A stretch of DNA of 33,853 nt from Bacillota bacterium (lineage in GTDB: Bacteria; Bacillota; Clostridia; Acetivibrionales; JANLFN01), in assembly GCA_023397675.1 (NCBI GenBank), contig JAEWTV010000078.1:1-33853 (forward strand), written 5' to 3'. The notes below the pieces were generated by a model, which was not told the origin of the DNA, did not search any database, and saw nothing but the letters and a program-made list of their open reading frames with translations. The position numbers and the translations under genes are program-made. Below are positions 1 to 7,712 of the stretch, piece by piece. The stretch's first letter is position 1; every line of letters begins with the position of its first letter.

Positions 1-1
1 G

Positions 2-127
2 TTTATGAGCAAACATGGATTTATGAAAGGATCAAATAACAGGTTTGATCCCAAGGGTACATGTACACGAGAACAGGCAGTTCTTATAGTAGTCAGGGTA
101 TATGAATTATATGCAGGAATAAAATAA
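2..127 (+). CDS. C-terminal end of an SLH-domain (S-layer homology) protein, partial
   Basis: The reading frame enters from the left edge and stops at TAA 125-127, giving 41 residues. The segment FDPKGTCTREQAVLIVVRVY matches the closing part of an SLH module (FxPxxxxTRxEA followed by a hydrophobic helix ending in R-x-Y). SLH modules at a C-terminus anchor exported proteins to secondary cell-wall polymer. The rest of the protein lies outside the window, so its enzymatic or structural part is unknown. A terminator hairpin follows 20 bases downstream, consistent with a real gene end. Confidence 0.6.
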   Translation, partial: FMSKHGFMKGSNNRFDPKGTCTREQAVLIVVRVYELYAGIK

Positions 128-147
128 AAACACGGAAAGTAAAAAAG

Positions 148-177
148 GAATTGCAGTTATGTTGCAATTCTTTTTTT
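148..177 (+). terminator. Rho-independent terminator after the SLH gene
   Basis: An 8-bp perfect stem, GAATTGCA (148-155) with TGCAATTC (163-170), a 7-base loop, and seven T immediately after (171-177). It ends the SLH gene transcript and separates it from the histidine kinase. Confidence 0.85.
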
Positions 178-324
178 AAGTGAGACCATCTAGACTCTTT
201 ATTCAAGAGGTTTTTATCTTTAATTATTATGTAGACCTTTGTCATTTTTGAGAGTAAAATATTAGTTATAAAAAAATATACTTCCTTTAAAGAAAAATGC
301 GATTCATAATAATGAGGTATACTT

Positions 325-2379
325 ATGCATTTTAAGGATGGGTACATGTCCATCGAAGATAAGTTCCAATTCTTGGAACAGATTTATCAGGGTAATGATA
401 CAGCTGTTGCTATTTTTAATGCTAATGATTTTACTCTTCTAAAAGCAAATGCTGTTTTTCTTAGGTTTGTTAAAAGTCCACATTTGGATGAATATCCTTT
501 TGGTTATCCGATAAGCAGCTTTTTACCTCAACACAAGGATAATCTTTATGAACAGTCAATAAGAAAAATCTTGTTACATGCTAAACCATACAACAATTCT
601 GAATTTTTCTATAAGAGCAGGCTAAAAGGTAGTACTTTCCTGGACCTTACGCTGGTCCCAATTAGCTGCAATAAAAAGGTTGAATATTTTTCTGTTATAG
701 CTAAAAATATAACCAAAGCTGTTATAAGCAGAAAAAGACTTGAAAAGCAGTTAAATATTGTACAGCAAAAAAACAATGGATTTCAGAAAATATTTGATAA
801 TATGTCTGATGGGCTTTATGTTGAAGACTATGAAAACAAAACAGTATTTGTTAATAAAGTTACAAAAGACTTTTTTGATTTTATTGGATTGAAGGGTAAG
901 TCACCAGAAGAGATAAGGAATGCAAAATGCTTTGATAAGAATGGGAAAGAGCTTTCCAAAAAAGATTTGCCACTTACAAGATTACATAAGGAAGGAAAGT
1001 ATGAACAATTAATATATACTATAAAGAATGATAGTAAGGAGATACATCTCTGTATTAGCGGAACCCCTGTTTATAACTGTAATAACCAGCTGAACATGGC
1101 ACTGCTATGCGTTCAGATAATGACTGATAAAATAAATCAGGAAAAGGAATTACTACTTCAAAGAGATTTATATTACAATATCTTTGATATGCTTGGACTA
1201 CCCATAGTTTATTTATCGTACCCGAATCTGGAGGTATATGGACTAAACAGGAATGCAAAAAATTTTATAATGCAAATTATTGAACCCGTAAAAAATCCAA
1301 GCGAATATTATTCCGAGGATCCAAAATTCTTTTCTGTTCAGATGGCAAAATTGAAACCTTTCCTGAACATAGATTCTGGAGTTTTACTTAAACTTGTCAG
1401 AGAAATTAATAATAATAAGGAACCTGTGTACTATAATGTTGAAATAAGCTCAAGTGACCGGAAAAGTATTTACAAGATGGTTGTTCAGCCAATTTGTGAT
1501 ATGGAAGGCAGTATAAGAGAAGTAATTATTACAGGCATTGATATAACATATGAAATTGCTCAGAAGGAAAACCTTGAAAAAATAGCTCATATGAAGGATG
1601 AATTTATTTATACAATTACCCATGAATTCAAAACACCGTTGACTGTAATAAATTCTGCCATTCAGACTATGGAAAGTGTATACAAAAACGAATTAACTGA
1701 TAGCGTGAAGAAATATTTGTGGAAAATCAAGCAAAATTCATTCAGACAGCTGAGGCTTGTAAATAATCTTCTTGAAGCAAACAAAATGAGCATTGGTAAA
1801 AATATTATCAACAAAAGGAATTTGGATATTGTAAACTTGACCAGAATAATAACTGAATCAGTACAGCCGTATGCACAGCAAAAAGGGATAAATCTTATTT
1901 TTTTAACCAGGTTAAAAGAAAAAAGTATCGGTATTGACGATGAGAAATATGAAAGAGTCCTTCTAAACCTTTTATCCAATGCTATAAAGTTTACCCAGAG
2001 GAATAAAACTATAGCTGTAAAAGCATCTCTTAAAACCAAGAACAATAAGCAAAAGATATGTATTGAAGTTCAAGATGAAGGTATAGGAATCCCCAAAGAC
2101 AAGCTTGAAATGATATTTGAAAGATTCTGGCAGGCTGATAGTTCTCTGACCAGAAATACCGAAGGAACTGGTTTGGGATTATCTATTGTTAAGCAAATAA
2201 TTGAGGCCCTCGATGGCGAAATTTATGTAAAAAGCAAGGTTGATGTTGGAAGCACCTTTGTATTACTGCTGCCGGCCGCCAAAGTTGGTAAAAAGTCACT
2301 AAAAGCAGACTCAATGCAGCTTATAGATAACCATCTTGTCCATAGCACGGCTATAGAGTTCTCGGATATTTATCTATAA
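325..2379 (+). CDS. Cytoplasmic PAS-domain sensor histidine kinase
   Basis: 684 residues, no signal peptide or membrane segment, so a soluble sensor. The first 420 or so residues look like two or three PAS-type sensory modules (roughly 15-135, 145-260 and 285-415). The kinase core follows: H-box around His433 (THEFKTPLTVI), N-box LLNLLSNAIKFT, G1 box DEGIGIP, F-box FERFWQ and G2 box GTGLGLSIV, all intact, so autophosphorylation should be possible. Start ATG 325 has GAGG seven bases upstream; Met at 346 is an alternative. No response regulator adjoins it, so it is an orphan kinase here. In clostridia orphan PAS kinases sometimes feed Spo0A, but nothing in the sequence proves that. Confidence 0.88.
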   Translation: MHFKDGYMSIEDKFQFLEQIYQGNDTAVAIFNANDFTLLKANAVFLRFVKSPHLDEYPFGYPISSFLPQHKDNLYEQSIRKILLHAKPYNNSEFFYKSRLKGSTFLDLTLVPISCNKKVEYFSVIAKNITKAVISRKRLEKQLNIVQQKNNGFQKIFDNMSDGLYVEDYENKTVFVNKVTKDFFDFIGLKGKSPEEIRNAKCFDKNGKELSKKDLPLTRLHKEGKYEQLIYTIKNDSKEIHLCISGTPVYNCNNQLNMALLCVQIMTDKINQEKELLLQRDLYYNIFDMLGLPIVYLSYPNLEVYGLNRNAKNFIMQIIEPVKNPSEYYSEDPKFFSVQMAKLKPFLNIDSGVLLKLVREINNNKEPVYYNVEISSSDRKSIYKMVVQPICDMEGSIREVIITGIDITYEIAQKENLEKIAHMKDEFIYTITHEFKTPLTVINSAIQTMESVYKNELTDSVKKYLWKIKQNSFRQLRLVNNLLEANKMSIGKNIINKRNLDIVNLTRIITESVQPYAQQKGINLIFLTRLKEKSIGIDDEKYERVLLNLLSNAIKFTQRNKTIAVKASLKTKNNKQKICIEVQDEGIGIPKDKLEMIFERFWQADSSLTRNTEGTGLGLSIVKQIIEALDGEIYVKSKVDVGSTFVLLLPAAKVGKKSLKADSMQLIDNHLVHSTAIEFSDIYL

Positions 2380-2458
2380 AGTTGTGATTACTGCTGTTCC
2401 ATTCCGTTGTAAAGAGCAATCAAAAATAGTATTATAACTCTATAAAGAGGGGTTGCTT

Positions 2459-2797
2459 ATGTTTAAATATCTCAAACAGCATGAACAGTTCATATTGAAA
2501 AAACTTGATGAAGAATGTGACTTGTTATGGCTGAGTGAATACCACAAGTCTCAAATCCTGTTCCTGCAGCATGAACGGTTGATACACCTGATTGTTACTT
2601 TGGCAATTGGTCTTTTTCTTTTGGTTACTTTACTCTTCGCAACTGCTTTTAATATTCTTACACTGCTTCCTTTAGCTGGTCTTTTCCTTGTCCTTTTTAT
2701 ACCATACATTATCCATTACTATCACCTGGAAAACGGTGTACAGAGGCTTTACAAGTTGTATGAGGAAATAGAGAGAAAAAAAGCTGCTGGAAGATAA
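2459..2797 (+). CDS. Small two-helix membrane protein, unknown function
   Basis: 112 residues. A charged amphipathic N-terminus (MFKYLKQHEQFILKKL) precedes two adjacent hydrophobic segments at about residues 42-62 and 66-85 and a Lys/Glu-rich tail. I do not recognise the family. AGAGGGG at 2446-2452 is a strong ribosome binding site for ATG 2459; an upstream TTG at 2453 in the same frame is too close to it. It may be cotranscribed with the kinase, 79 bases upstream, or with the phosphatase downstream. Confidence 0.7.
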   Translation: MFKYLKQHEQFILKKLDEECDLLWLSEYHKSQILFLQHERLIHLIVTLAIGLFLLVTLLFATAFNILTLLPLAGLFLVLFIPYIIHYYHLENGVQRLYKLYEEIERKKAAGR

Positions 2798-2892
2798 CAT
2801 ATAAAATGGAATTGCCTATTTAATATAAGAGGTTTAAAATGTTTAATGAATAACAATTAAATTTGTGGCACTAATTGGACCAGGAGAAAAAC

Positions 2893-3690
2893 ATGTTTTT
2901 ATACGATTATCATATGCATTCGTTAAGATCGGGCGATGGGAAAGACACAATTACGGATATGTGTAGCCAAGCCTTAAAAATTGGGTTGGAAGAAATAGTG
3001 GTAACAGATCATTTCGAGCCTTGCGAAAGTGATAAAACATACCCGTTTTATAACTTTCAGAAGTATATAGCTGATTTAATGGTAGCAAAGGTCATCTATT
3101 TTGATAAGATTAAAATCAAATCGGGTGTAGAACTGGGCCAGCCCCACATGTATCCTGCAGTCAGCTTAAGATTGATTGAAGAAAATCCATATGACTATGT
3201 TATTGCATCGGACCATAAGCTTAGAGATGGAAGGGACTTTTCCGAGATTACCTATACAAGTGAAAACATAGATAAATATTGCAATATATATCTTGATGAA
3301 CTAACTATGATGGCCAAATGGAATAATTTTGATTGTTTAGGGCATCTCGATTTAGTTAAGAGATATGCGGCAAGAAACGATATCCATATACGTTTTATGG
3401 ATTATGCAGAAAGACTCGAGGAAATCCTGAAAACAGTAATAAGTAACGGAAAGGGAATTGAAGTTAATGCTTCTGGTCTCAGACAAAAGGCTGGGGAGTG
3501 TTTTCCGGGTCTGGACATACTGCATTTCTATAAACAGCTTGGCGGGCAGATTATAACTGTAGGTTCTGATGCTCATAATGCAGGTGATGTTGGAAAGGGA
3601 ATAAAGGATGCGATAGAATTGATTAAACGTGCTGGATTTGATTATCTGACAGTATATACAAAAAGACAGCCTTCAATGGTAAGAATATAG
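2893..3690 (+). CDS. Histidinol-phosphatase, PHP family (HisJ type)
   Basis: 265 residues. PHP-fold metal motifs are visible: DYHMHS at residues 5-10, VTDHFE near 37, an internal GHLD near 150, and a late GSDAH. This set is typical of HisJ/HisK phosphatases that hydrolyse L-histidinol phosphate in histidine biosynthesis, and the length fits (about 260-280). The start is taken at ATG 2893, six bases after CAGGAG; a TTG at 2875 in frame lies upstream of that site and is unlikely. No other his gene is nearby, which is common for this family. Some PHP proteins act on other phosphoesters, so the substrate is by family only. Confidence 0.8.
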   Translation: MFLYDYHMHSLRSGDGKDTITDMCSQALKIGLEEIVVTDHFEPCESDKTYPFYNFQKYIADLMVAKVIYFDKIKIKSGVELGQPHMYPAVSLRLIEENPYDYVIASDHKLRDGRDFSEITYTSENIDKYCNIYLDELTMMAKWNNFDCLGHLDLVKRYAARNDIHIRFMDYAERLEEILKTVISNGKGIEVNASGLRQKAGECFPGLDILHFYKQLGGQIITVGSDAHNAGDVGKGIKDAIELIKRAGFDYLTVYTKRQPSMVRI

Positions 3691-3701
3691 GAACAAAAGT
3701 A

Positions 3702-3736
3702 AAGAACTTCCTTTCATTGCGAGAAAGGAAGTTCTT
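3702..3736. repeat. Perfect 14-bp inverted repeat between convergent genes
   Basis: AAGAACTTCCTTTC (3702-3715) pairs perfectly with 3723-3736 across a 7-base loop. It lies between the histidinol phosphatase (plus) and the minus-strand small gene ending at 3745, so it may terminate both transcripts. There is no T-run on either side, so it is not a textbook intrinsic terminator. Confidence 0.6.
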
Positions 3737-3744
3737 GTCATATA

Positions 3745-3870
3745 CTAGCAGCCTGCTTCAAGAAGTGGTCTGCGGCACCAGAAAAGCAATAAGAAGAGGA
3801 TTATGAACCAGAGTATTACACTATTTCCTCCGAAAAATCCTGCTACAGCAACTGGTCTTTCATCTGACAT
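3745..3870 (-). CDS. Very small one-helix membrane protein (41 aa), YjcZ-like class
   Basis: A 41-residue reading frame with a strong ribosome binding site (GGAGGTGATAATA then ATG at 3870). The protein has a short polar start, a GFFGGN turn, one hydrophobic helix rich in Ile/Leu/Phe (about residues 18-31) and a tail CRRPLLEAGC. The layout G-x-F-G-G-N-S-x-x-L-x-F-I followed by LLLFW is shared with the next small gene at 3945, so they are paralogues. Tiny hydrophobic proteins of this kind (YjcZ/YhzD-like class) are frequent in spore formers and often made during sporulation; that role is inferred from type only. Confidence 0.75.
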   Translation of the reverse strand: MSDERPVAVAGFFGGNSVILWFIILFLLLFWCRRPLLEAGC

Positions 3871-3944
3871 TATTATCACCTCCGCCATAAAATTTTAATG
3901 TATGTTTATTAATCTGTTATCCTTTAGTAAAGGTTGAATTTGAT

Positions 3945-4052
3945 TTAGCAATCTGTACCAGCAAACCAACCATTCCAGAATAAAAGCAGGAACACAAGTA
4001 TGAAGAATAAAACTTCACTGTTTCTGCCGAAAATTCCACCTACAACTCCCAT
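3945..4052 (-). CDS. Very small one-helix membrane protein (35 aa), paralogue of the gene at 3745
   Basis: 35 residues with AAAGGAGC seven bases before ATG at 4052. The core GGIFGRNSEVLFFILVFLLL parallels GGNSVILWFIILFLLLFW of its neighbour, with a short tail ending in Cys. Same strand, 74 bases apart, each with its own ribosome binding site, so it looks like a tandem duplication. Probable sporulation-related small membrane protein; exact role unknown. Confidence 0.72.
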   Translation of the reverse strand: MGVVGGIFGRNSEVLFFILVFLLLFWNGWFAGTDC

Positions 4053-4210
4053 AAAAACAGCTCCTTTCATAGCGTTTACATAAATGTTACTCAATACAGT
4101 ATATTTAGTAGTCTGTCTTAATGTTACTTTTTATTTGAGTGCAATTTGTAAAATTCAATATTATGGAAGGCAATGATATCTTATGATATAATGTTTCAAG
4201 AGGTGAACCT

Positions 4211-4876
4211 ATGAAAAAGTATTGTGGGAATTACTTTAAAAGTTATATTAATAGCTATGACACAAGTGAATGTACACCGGATAAACAGGGTTTTACACAG
4301 CTTGCAAAACTGTTTATCGAACTTCAGGGAATAGATGAATTTGTCTGCGTGATAAACGAGATAAAAGAGATAGGCAAAAACAATGACTGGGGATACTTTA
4401 TTAAAGTTGCTGCTCAAAATAAGATTGACCTGGATGAAGAAACACTAAAAGAAATGGCTTCTACCGCTATACAAGTATTAGTTGATTATAGAAAATATGA
4501 GCATAACGAGTATTCAGAAACGCTTCAAACTTCGGAAAATCCTTATGAACCAGATCCAAATTATATCAATGAGTTTGTTGAATGGCAGGAGCATCAATAT
4601 GTTGCTGGATATTATACGGGGGGGAGAATACCACCTTATGTAACAAAGCCGGGCAAACCGGGAATAATAGGGAAGATAATGATTATCACTGGTTCTTTTA
4701 CTCTTTTGATGTTTGTTATAGCTTTTATTGTTGGTTTAAGTACACAGAATATTTTTCAGGATTTTGTTTCAAGTTTGGCTTTGGCTGGAGTAGGTGTCGC
4801 TCAGCTTTTTACAGGGATGAGATATATAAAAAAGCAGCGGAAAGAAAATGAGCAAAATGTTAGTCAAATTAAATAA
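4211..4876 (+). CDS. Membrane protein of unknown function with soluble N-terminal domain
   Basis: 221 residues. The first 150 or so are polar and acidic, with several Cys and Trp residues and a YxxGGRIPPYVTKPGKPG linker. Two hydrophobic segments follow at about 157-180 and 186-204, then a charged tail (KKQRKENEQ). AGAGGTGA lies seven bases before ATG 4211. Its last eight bases overlap tail to tail with the minus-strand small gene ending at 4869. I do not recognise the family. Confidence 0.7.
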   Translation: MKKYCGNYFKSYINSYDTSECTPDKQGFTQLAKLFIELQGIDEFVCVINEIKEIGKNNDWGYFIKVAAQNKIDLDEETLKEMASTAIQVLVDYRKYEHNEYSETLQTSENPYEPDPNYINEFVEWQEHQYVAGYYTGGRIPPYVTKPGKPGIIGKIMIITGSFTLLMFVIAFIVGLSTQNIFQDFVSSLALAGVGVAQLFTGMRYIKKQRKENEQNVSQIK

Positions 4877-5036
4877 TTATATAAGCTATAATTCCTAAAA
4901 ATAATATAAATGCTATTAACTCAAGGCTCTTTATTGTTGAGTACAACAGAAAAAGAATAATAACTGCGACTCCTATTACAAGTATATTTTTTATGGAGTT
5001 TTTTCTGGCAATATTGGATATTTGATTATTATTCAT
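4869..5036 (-). CDS. Small membrane protein (55 aa), unknown
   Basis: 55 residues: a basic Asn-rich start (MNNNQISNIARKNSIKN) and two consecutive hydrophobic stretches at about 18-32 and 38-55. Its ATG overlaps the TGA stop of the upstream minus-strand gene (ATGA, 5033-5036), so the two are translationally coupled. The coupling and composition support it as real despite its size. Function unknown. Confidence 0.65.
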   Translation of the reverse strand: MNNNQISNIARKNSIKNILVIGVAVIILFLLYSTIKSLELIAFILFLGIIAYIII

Positions 5037-5362
5037 TTTTCAGTTAACCTTTCAAGCATTGTTTTAATAACTTCGTCAAATGGCATTGAACCTACCTGGT
5101 CAAGCATCTTTTCAAGATCTGTTTTTTTCTTTAGTGATCCCGAAAGGACAATTTCCACTGTCTGGTTTTTATCTACCAATACAGATTCTACATTTAAGAC
5201 TCCGCCAATAATGCCTCCAATGATTAAGGCCTGGGATGGGGTTATACCGAGGTTGCCACCTGCTTTCTTCGGAGGACAAATGTTACTGCTCCCGGGTACA
5301 CTTGGGCTGAATCTTGATAAAAGCTCTTTTAATAGGTTACTTATATTATCAGCAGGATACAC
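5033..5362 (-). CDS. Conserved-looking 109-aa protein of unknown function
   Basis: 109 residues starting at GTG 5362, preceded by GGGGG about eight bases upstream; no ATG fits. The N-terminal 35 residues are polar with a Pro/Ser turn, residues 37-56 form a glycine-rich hydrophobic patch (GITPSQALIIGGIIGGVLNV), and the rest looks like an alpha/beta segment ending in an amphipathic helix. It is coupled to the 55-aa membrane protein downstream by an ATGA overlap. I do not recognise it. Its setting among tiny minus-strand genes suggests a sporulation or envelope role, which is speculative. Confidence 0.6.
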   Translation of the reverse strand: MYPADNISNLLKELLSRFSPSVPGSSNICPPKKAGGNLGITPSQALIIGGIIGGVLNVESVLVDKNQTVEIVLSGSLKKKTDLEKMLDQVGSMPFDEVIKTMLERLTEK

Positions 5363-5392
5363 AAAACATCCCCCTTAGTAGCACTGCTATTT

Positions 5393-5518
5393 TCAAGGTA
5401 TAACAATTGGAGCGACTATTGGTCTGGTAGGTCTACTCAAGCCGGAGGAAAATATTATAAAAAGCATTACCGCTACAATAAGTAAAAGGTTGTGCTGCTT
5501 GTCTTCGGATATATACAT
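5393..5518 (-). CDS. Small one-helix membrane peptide (41 aa)
   Basis: 41 residues with GAGG seven bases before ATG at 5518. A short charged N-terminus (MYISEDKQHN), one hydrophobic helix (about 11-25), and a Pro/Arg tail (RPTRPIVAPIVIP). It lies 30 bases upstream of the 109-aa gene on the same strand and probably shares its transcript. Function unknown. Confidence 0.6.
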   Translation of the reverse strand: MYISEDKQHNLLLIVAVMLFIIFSSGLSRPTRPIVAPIVIP

Positions 5519-5601
5519 AATAATCCTCTAAAAGATAGTTTTAGTAGTATTATATTACCGCAAAAATCAGTTGTGATTGCTGGACATCTTGAATATGTTA
5601 T

Positions 5602-5636
5602 AAAAAAGAATCAGTAGTCAACGCTACTGATTCTTT
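5602..5636 (-). terminator. Rho-independent terminator for the 48-aa minus-strand gene
   Basis: A perfect 13-bp stem, 5605-5617 with 5624-5636, and a 6-base loop. Read on the minus strand it ends in a run of T (complement of the A tract 5602-5607). It follows the minus-strand gene ending at 5663. Confidence 0.8.
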
Positions 5637-5662
5637 CAGTTTACCTGCCAAATAGAGTTTTC

Positions 5663-5809
5663 CTATTTCTCATCTTCCTTTTCAAGTGTTTTTTCATACT
5701 GCTTAACCCATTCATTATATTTGACTTCCGATTCTCTAATTTTCTGGCTGCCGTTTTGAAAACAGCCGGGATTATTTTTAACATATTCTAATAGTTGTTT
5801 ATAGGTCAT
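5663..5809 (-). CDS. Small soluble protein (48 aa), unknown
   Basis: 48 residues, start ATG at 5809 with GGAGG eight bases upstream. It is highly charged, with one Cys in an NNPGCFQNG turn and a helical Lys/Glu-rich C-terminal half (EYNEWVKQYEKTLEKEDEK-like). It has its own ribosome binding site and a clear terminator at 5602-5636, which supports a monocistronic gene. It is divergent from the marR gene. Function unknown. Confidence 0.65.
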   Translation of the reverse strand: MTYKQLLEYVKNNPGCFQNGSQKIRESEVKYNEWVKQYEKTLEKEDEK

Positions 5810-5899
5810 AACTGAAGCCTCCGAAAAAAATTATCTTATGCATTCTATGTAAGTAAAGCAAAATTTGTGATTATGTTAACCTTTGGTGCAATTAATTAC

Positions 5900-5938
5900 T
5901 TGACAATGGTTGTATATGCAACTATACTATATACAACC
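5900..5938 (+). promoter_or_regulatory. marR promoter with overlapping operator-like inverted repeat
   Basis: TTGACA (5900-5905), 17-base spacer, TATACT (5923-5928). A perfect 10-bp inverted repeat, GGTTGTATAT (5908-5917) and ATATACAACC (5929-5938), brackets the -10 box. A bound dimeric repressor here would block transcription, so negative autoregulation by the adjacent MarR protein is the simplest reading. Confidence 0.75.
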
Positions 5939-5958
5939 AGATACAGGAGGTTTAAAAT

Positions 5959-6399
5959 ATGGGTCAAACGCGTATGGGAGGATATCTGATATCAAAGATA
6001 CACCAGCTATCCGGGCGTGTTTTTGCAAAAAAACTCAAAAGTTACAAACTTGATGAGATCAACCCAGCTCAGGGAAGGATTCTATTTGCACTTTGGCAGC
6101 AGGATAATATACCAATACAGCAGCTTTCAGTTTTAACTGCATTAAGCAAATCTACCCTTACAAGAATGTTGGACAAGCTGGAGGAAACAGGCCATATAAA
6201 AAGAAGCTTCCCTGAGGATGACCGCCGTAAAGTCTTGATACAGCTTACCGAGCAAGACCGGAAAATGAAAGAGTCTTATGAAGAAGTATCAAATGACATG
6301 GTGGACTTGTATTATAAAGGTTTTTCAGATGAAGAAATCATTGAATTAGAAGGTTACCTGGAAAGGGTATATAACAACCTTTATAATGCGCCTGAATGA
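5959..6399 (+). CDS. MarR-family transcriptional regulator
   Basis: 146 residues with a winged-helix fold: helix-turn-helix segment IQQLSVLTALSKSTLTRMLDKLEETGHIKR, followed by the wing containing the MarR hallmark DDRRKVLIQLT. Amphipathic helices at both ends form the usual dimer interface. CAGGAGG lies upstream of ATG 5959. The promoter carries an inverted repeat suitable for autorepression. The gene is followed 77 bases on by an oxidase-fold protein that is probably cotranscribed and coregulated. The ligand is unknown. Confidence 0.88.
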   Translation: MGQTRMGGYLISKIHQLSGRVFAKKLKSYKLDEINPAQGRILFALWQQDNIPIQQLSVLTALSKSTLTRMLDKLEETGHIKRSFPEDDRRKVLIQLTEQDRKMKESYEEVSNDMVDLYYKGFSDEEIIELEGYLERVYNNLYNAPE

Positions 6400-6476
6400 G
6401 GAAGGAGTGGTGGTAATTGAACTATATTAAAAAATTAGCATATAAAACTTATAAAATAATAAAGGGGAGTAGAACA

Positions 6477-6896
6477 ATGAAAGCAGAAGATGCAATTAAG
6501 GAAGGTCTTAAACTTATCAGTGATTCAAAAATTGCTATGGTTGGTTCTGTAGGGGACAATGGTTATCCAAATGTTAAAGCAATGCTTAATTTGGAGACTG
6601 AAGGGCTTAAAAGAGCCTGGTTTAGCACAAACACTTCATCAAAAAGGGTAACACAATTCAGAAACAATTCAAAAGCCTGTGTATATTTTACTGATGAGAA
6701 GACTTTCAGAGGGCTAATGCTTGTAGGAGAAATACAGGTACTGGACGATGCGGAATCAAGACAAAGGTTATGGCGTGAGGGTTTTGAAATGTATTATCCT
6801 TTAGGAGTGACTGATCCTGACTACAGTGTACTCAGCTTTACTGCCAAATGGGGCAATTATTATCACGGGCTTGATAATGTGACTTTTGAGGTTTAA
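6477..6896 (+). CDS. Pyridoxamine 5'-phosphate oxidase-fold protein (general stress protein 26-like)
   Basis: 139 residues. The pattern MVGSVGDNGYPNVKAML, later WFSTNTSSKRVTQFRNN, and VYFTDEKTFRGLMLVGEIQVL is typical of the split-barrel flavin-binding family related to PNPOx and to general stress protein 26. Such proteins bind FMN or related cofactors, but true PNPOx activity is rarely shown for short members. ATG 6477 follows GGGGAG; an in-frame TTG at 6417 also has an upstream Shine-Dalgarno, but the family alignment begins at 6477. Pairing with the MarR gene suggests a stress or detoxification role. Confidence 0.78.
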   Translation: MKAEDAIKEGLKLISDSKIAMVGSVGDNGYPNVKAMLNLETEGLKRAWFSTNTSSKRVTQFRNNSKACVYFTDEKTFRGLMLVGEIQVLDDAESRQRLWREGFEMYYPLGVTDPDYSVLSFTAKWGNYYHGLDNVTFEV

Positions 6897-6921
6897 AAAA
6901 TACATATATTTGTTGTTTAAA

Positions 6922-6954
6922 TTGAGGACGGTTCAAATTATTGACTGTCCTCAA
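6922..6954 (+). terminator. Hairpin, probable terminator of the marR operon
   Basis: TTGAGGAC (6922-6929) pairs with GTCCTCAA (6947-6954), extended inward with wobble pairs to about 12 bp. The T-run after it is interrupted (TTATTATATT), so termination may be partial. Confidence 0.5.
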
Positions 6955-7081
6955 TTATTATATTGACATTTATTCCATATAATAATAAAATTTATTTCGA
7001 TACTTATCAAAGTGTGAAAGTTTGGTTGGTTTCATATATGGATACTAAAAAATACTCAGATTCTTAATTTAGGGGTGATTT

Positions 7082-7471
7082 ATGAAATATCTTAAACCGT
7101 TTTTTTTAGTAACAGATATCGGTTTTATACTTTATTGGTCAATAACAGCATTGCAGATTATTCCAGGTGAATATCTGTTTAATGACTATTATAATTCCAT
7201 TGTAATGGCCTGGAACTGGTCATTTTTGCCGCTTGATTTGTTAATTTCCCTAACAGGGCTTTCCAGTCTTTATATGTATAAACGAAAGAAGGAGGTATGG
7301 TCCAGGCTTGCACTAGTTTCACTGGTTCTGACCTTTTGCACTGGTTTGATGGCAATAGCCTTCTGGGCTATTAAAGGCGATTTTGATATTGCCTTTTGGA
7401 TAATGAATCTTTATGCCATGATATATCCTCTTTTCTTTGTGAAACGATTTATTTTTGGCAAACCCCAATGA
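7082..7471 (+). CDS. Four-helix membrane protein, YvaD/DUF5360-like
   Basis: 129 residues with four hydrophobic helices at about 7-25, 44-63, 76-97 and 103-122. The opening FFLVTDIGFILYW and the NDYYNSIVMAWNWSFLPLDL loop resemble the DUF5360 (YvaD) family as I remember it. Weak Shine-Dalgarno (AGGGGTGAT) before ATG 7082. It stands alone, closed by a clear terminator at 7516-7557. Function unknown. Confidence 0.65.
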   Translation: MKYLKPFFLVTDIGFILYWSITALQIIPGEYLFNDYYNSIVMAWNWSFLPLDLLISLTGLSSLYMYKRKKEVWSRLALVSLVLTFCTGLMAIAFWAIKGDFDIAFWIMNLYAMIYPLFFVKRFIFGKPQ

Positions 7472-7515
7472 TGAAATGTTGTACTTAACTCTATGAACAC
7501 TCTTATCTAATAGGA

Positions 7516-7557
7516 AGGCTTGTTGCATTGTGCTGCAATAGGCCTTTTTCTTTTTTT
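7516..7557 (+). terminator. Rho-independent terminator
   Basis: A 12-bp stem with two wobbles, 7516-7527 with 7534-7545, a 6-base loop, then a long T-rich tract to 7557. It isolates the hyd operon promoter from upstream transcription. Confidence 0.85.
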
Positions 7558-7653
7558 AAATAAACCGTATCTAATAATTGTTTTAATAAATGAGGCTTAA
7601 ATTAATCAAATTTATTTTGGTTGTTCTCGTTATTTATGCGCGTTACAATTACA

Positions 7654-7671
7654 TTGTCAAATAGTTAACAA
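7654..7671. promoter_or_regulatory. Rex operator-like palindrome upstream of hydC
   Basis: TTGTCAAATAGTTAACAA differs at one position from the clostridial Rex consensus TTGTTAA-N4-TTAACAA. It covers a -35-like TTGTCA (7654-7659), and a -10-like TGTATA/TATACA lies at 7677-7684, so bound Rex would block the hydCBA promoter. The rex gene is in the same window at 28936. Confidence 0.75.
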
Positions 7672-7712
7672 AGTTTTGTATACAATGTGCAATGCAGTTG
7701 GAGGTGCATTAT

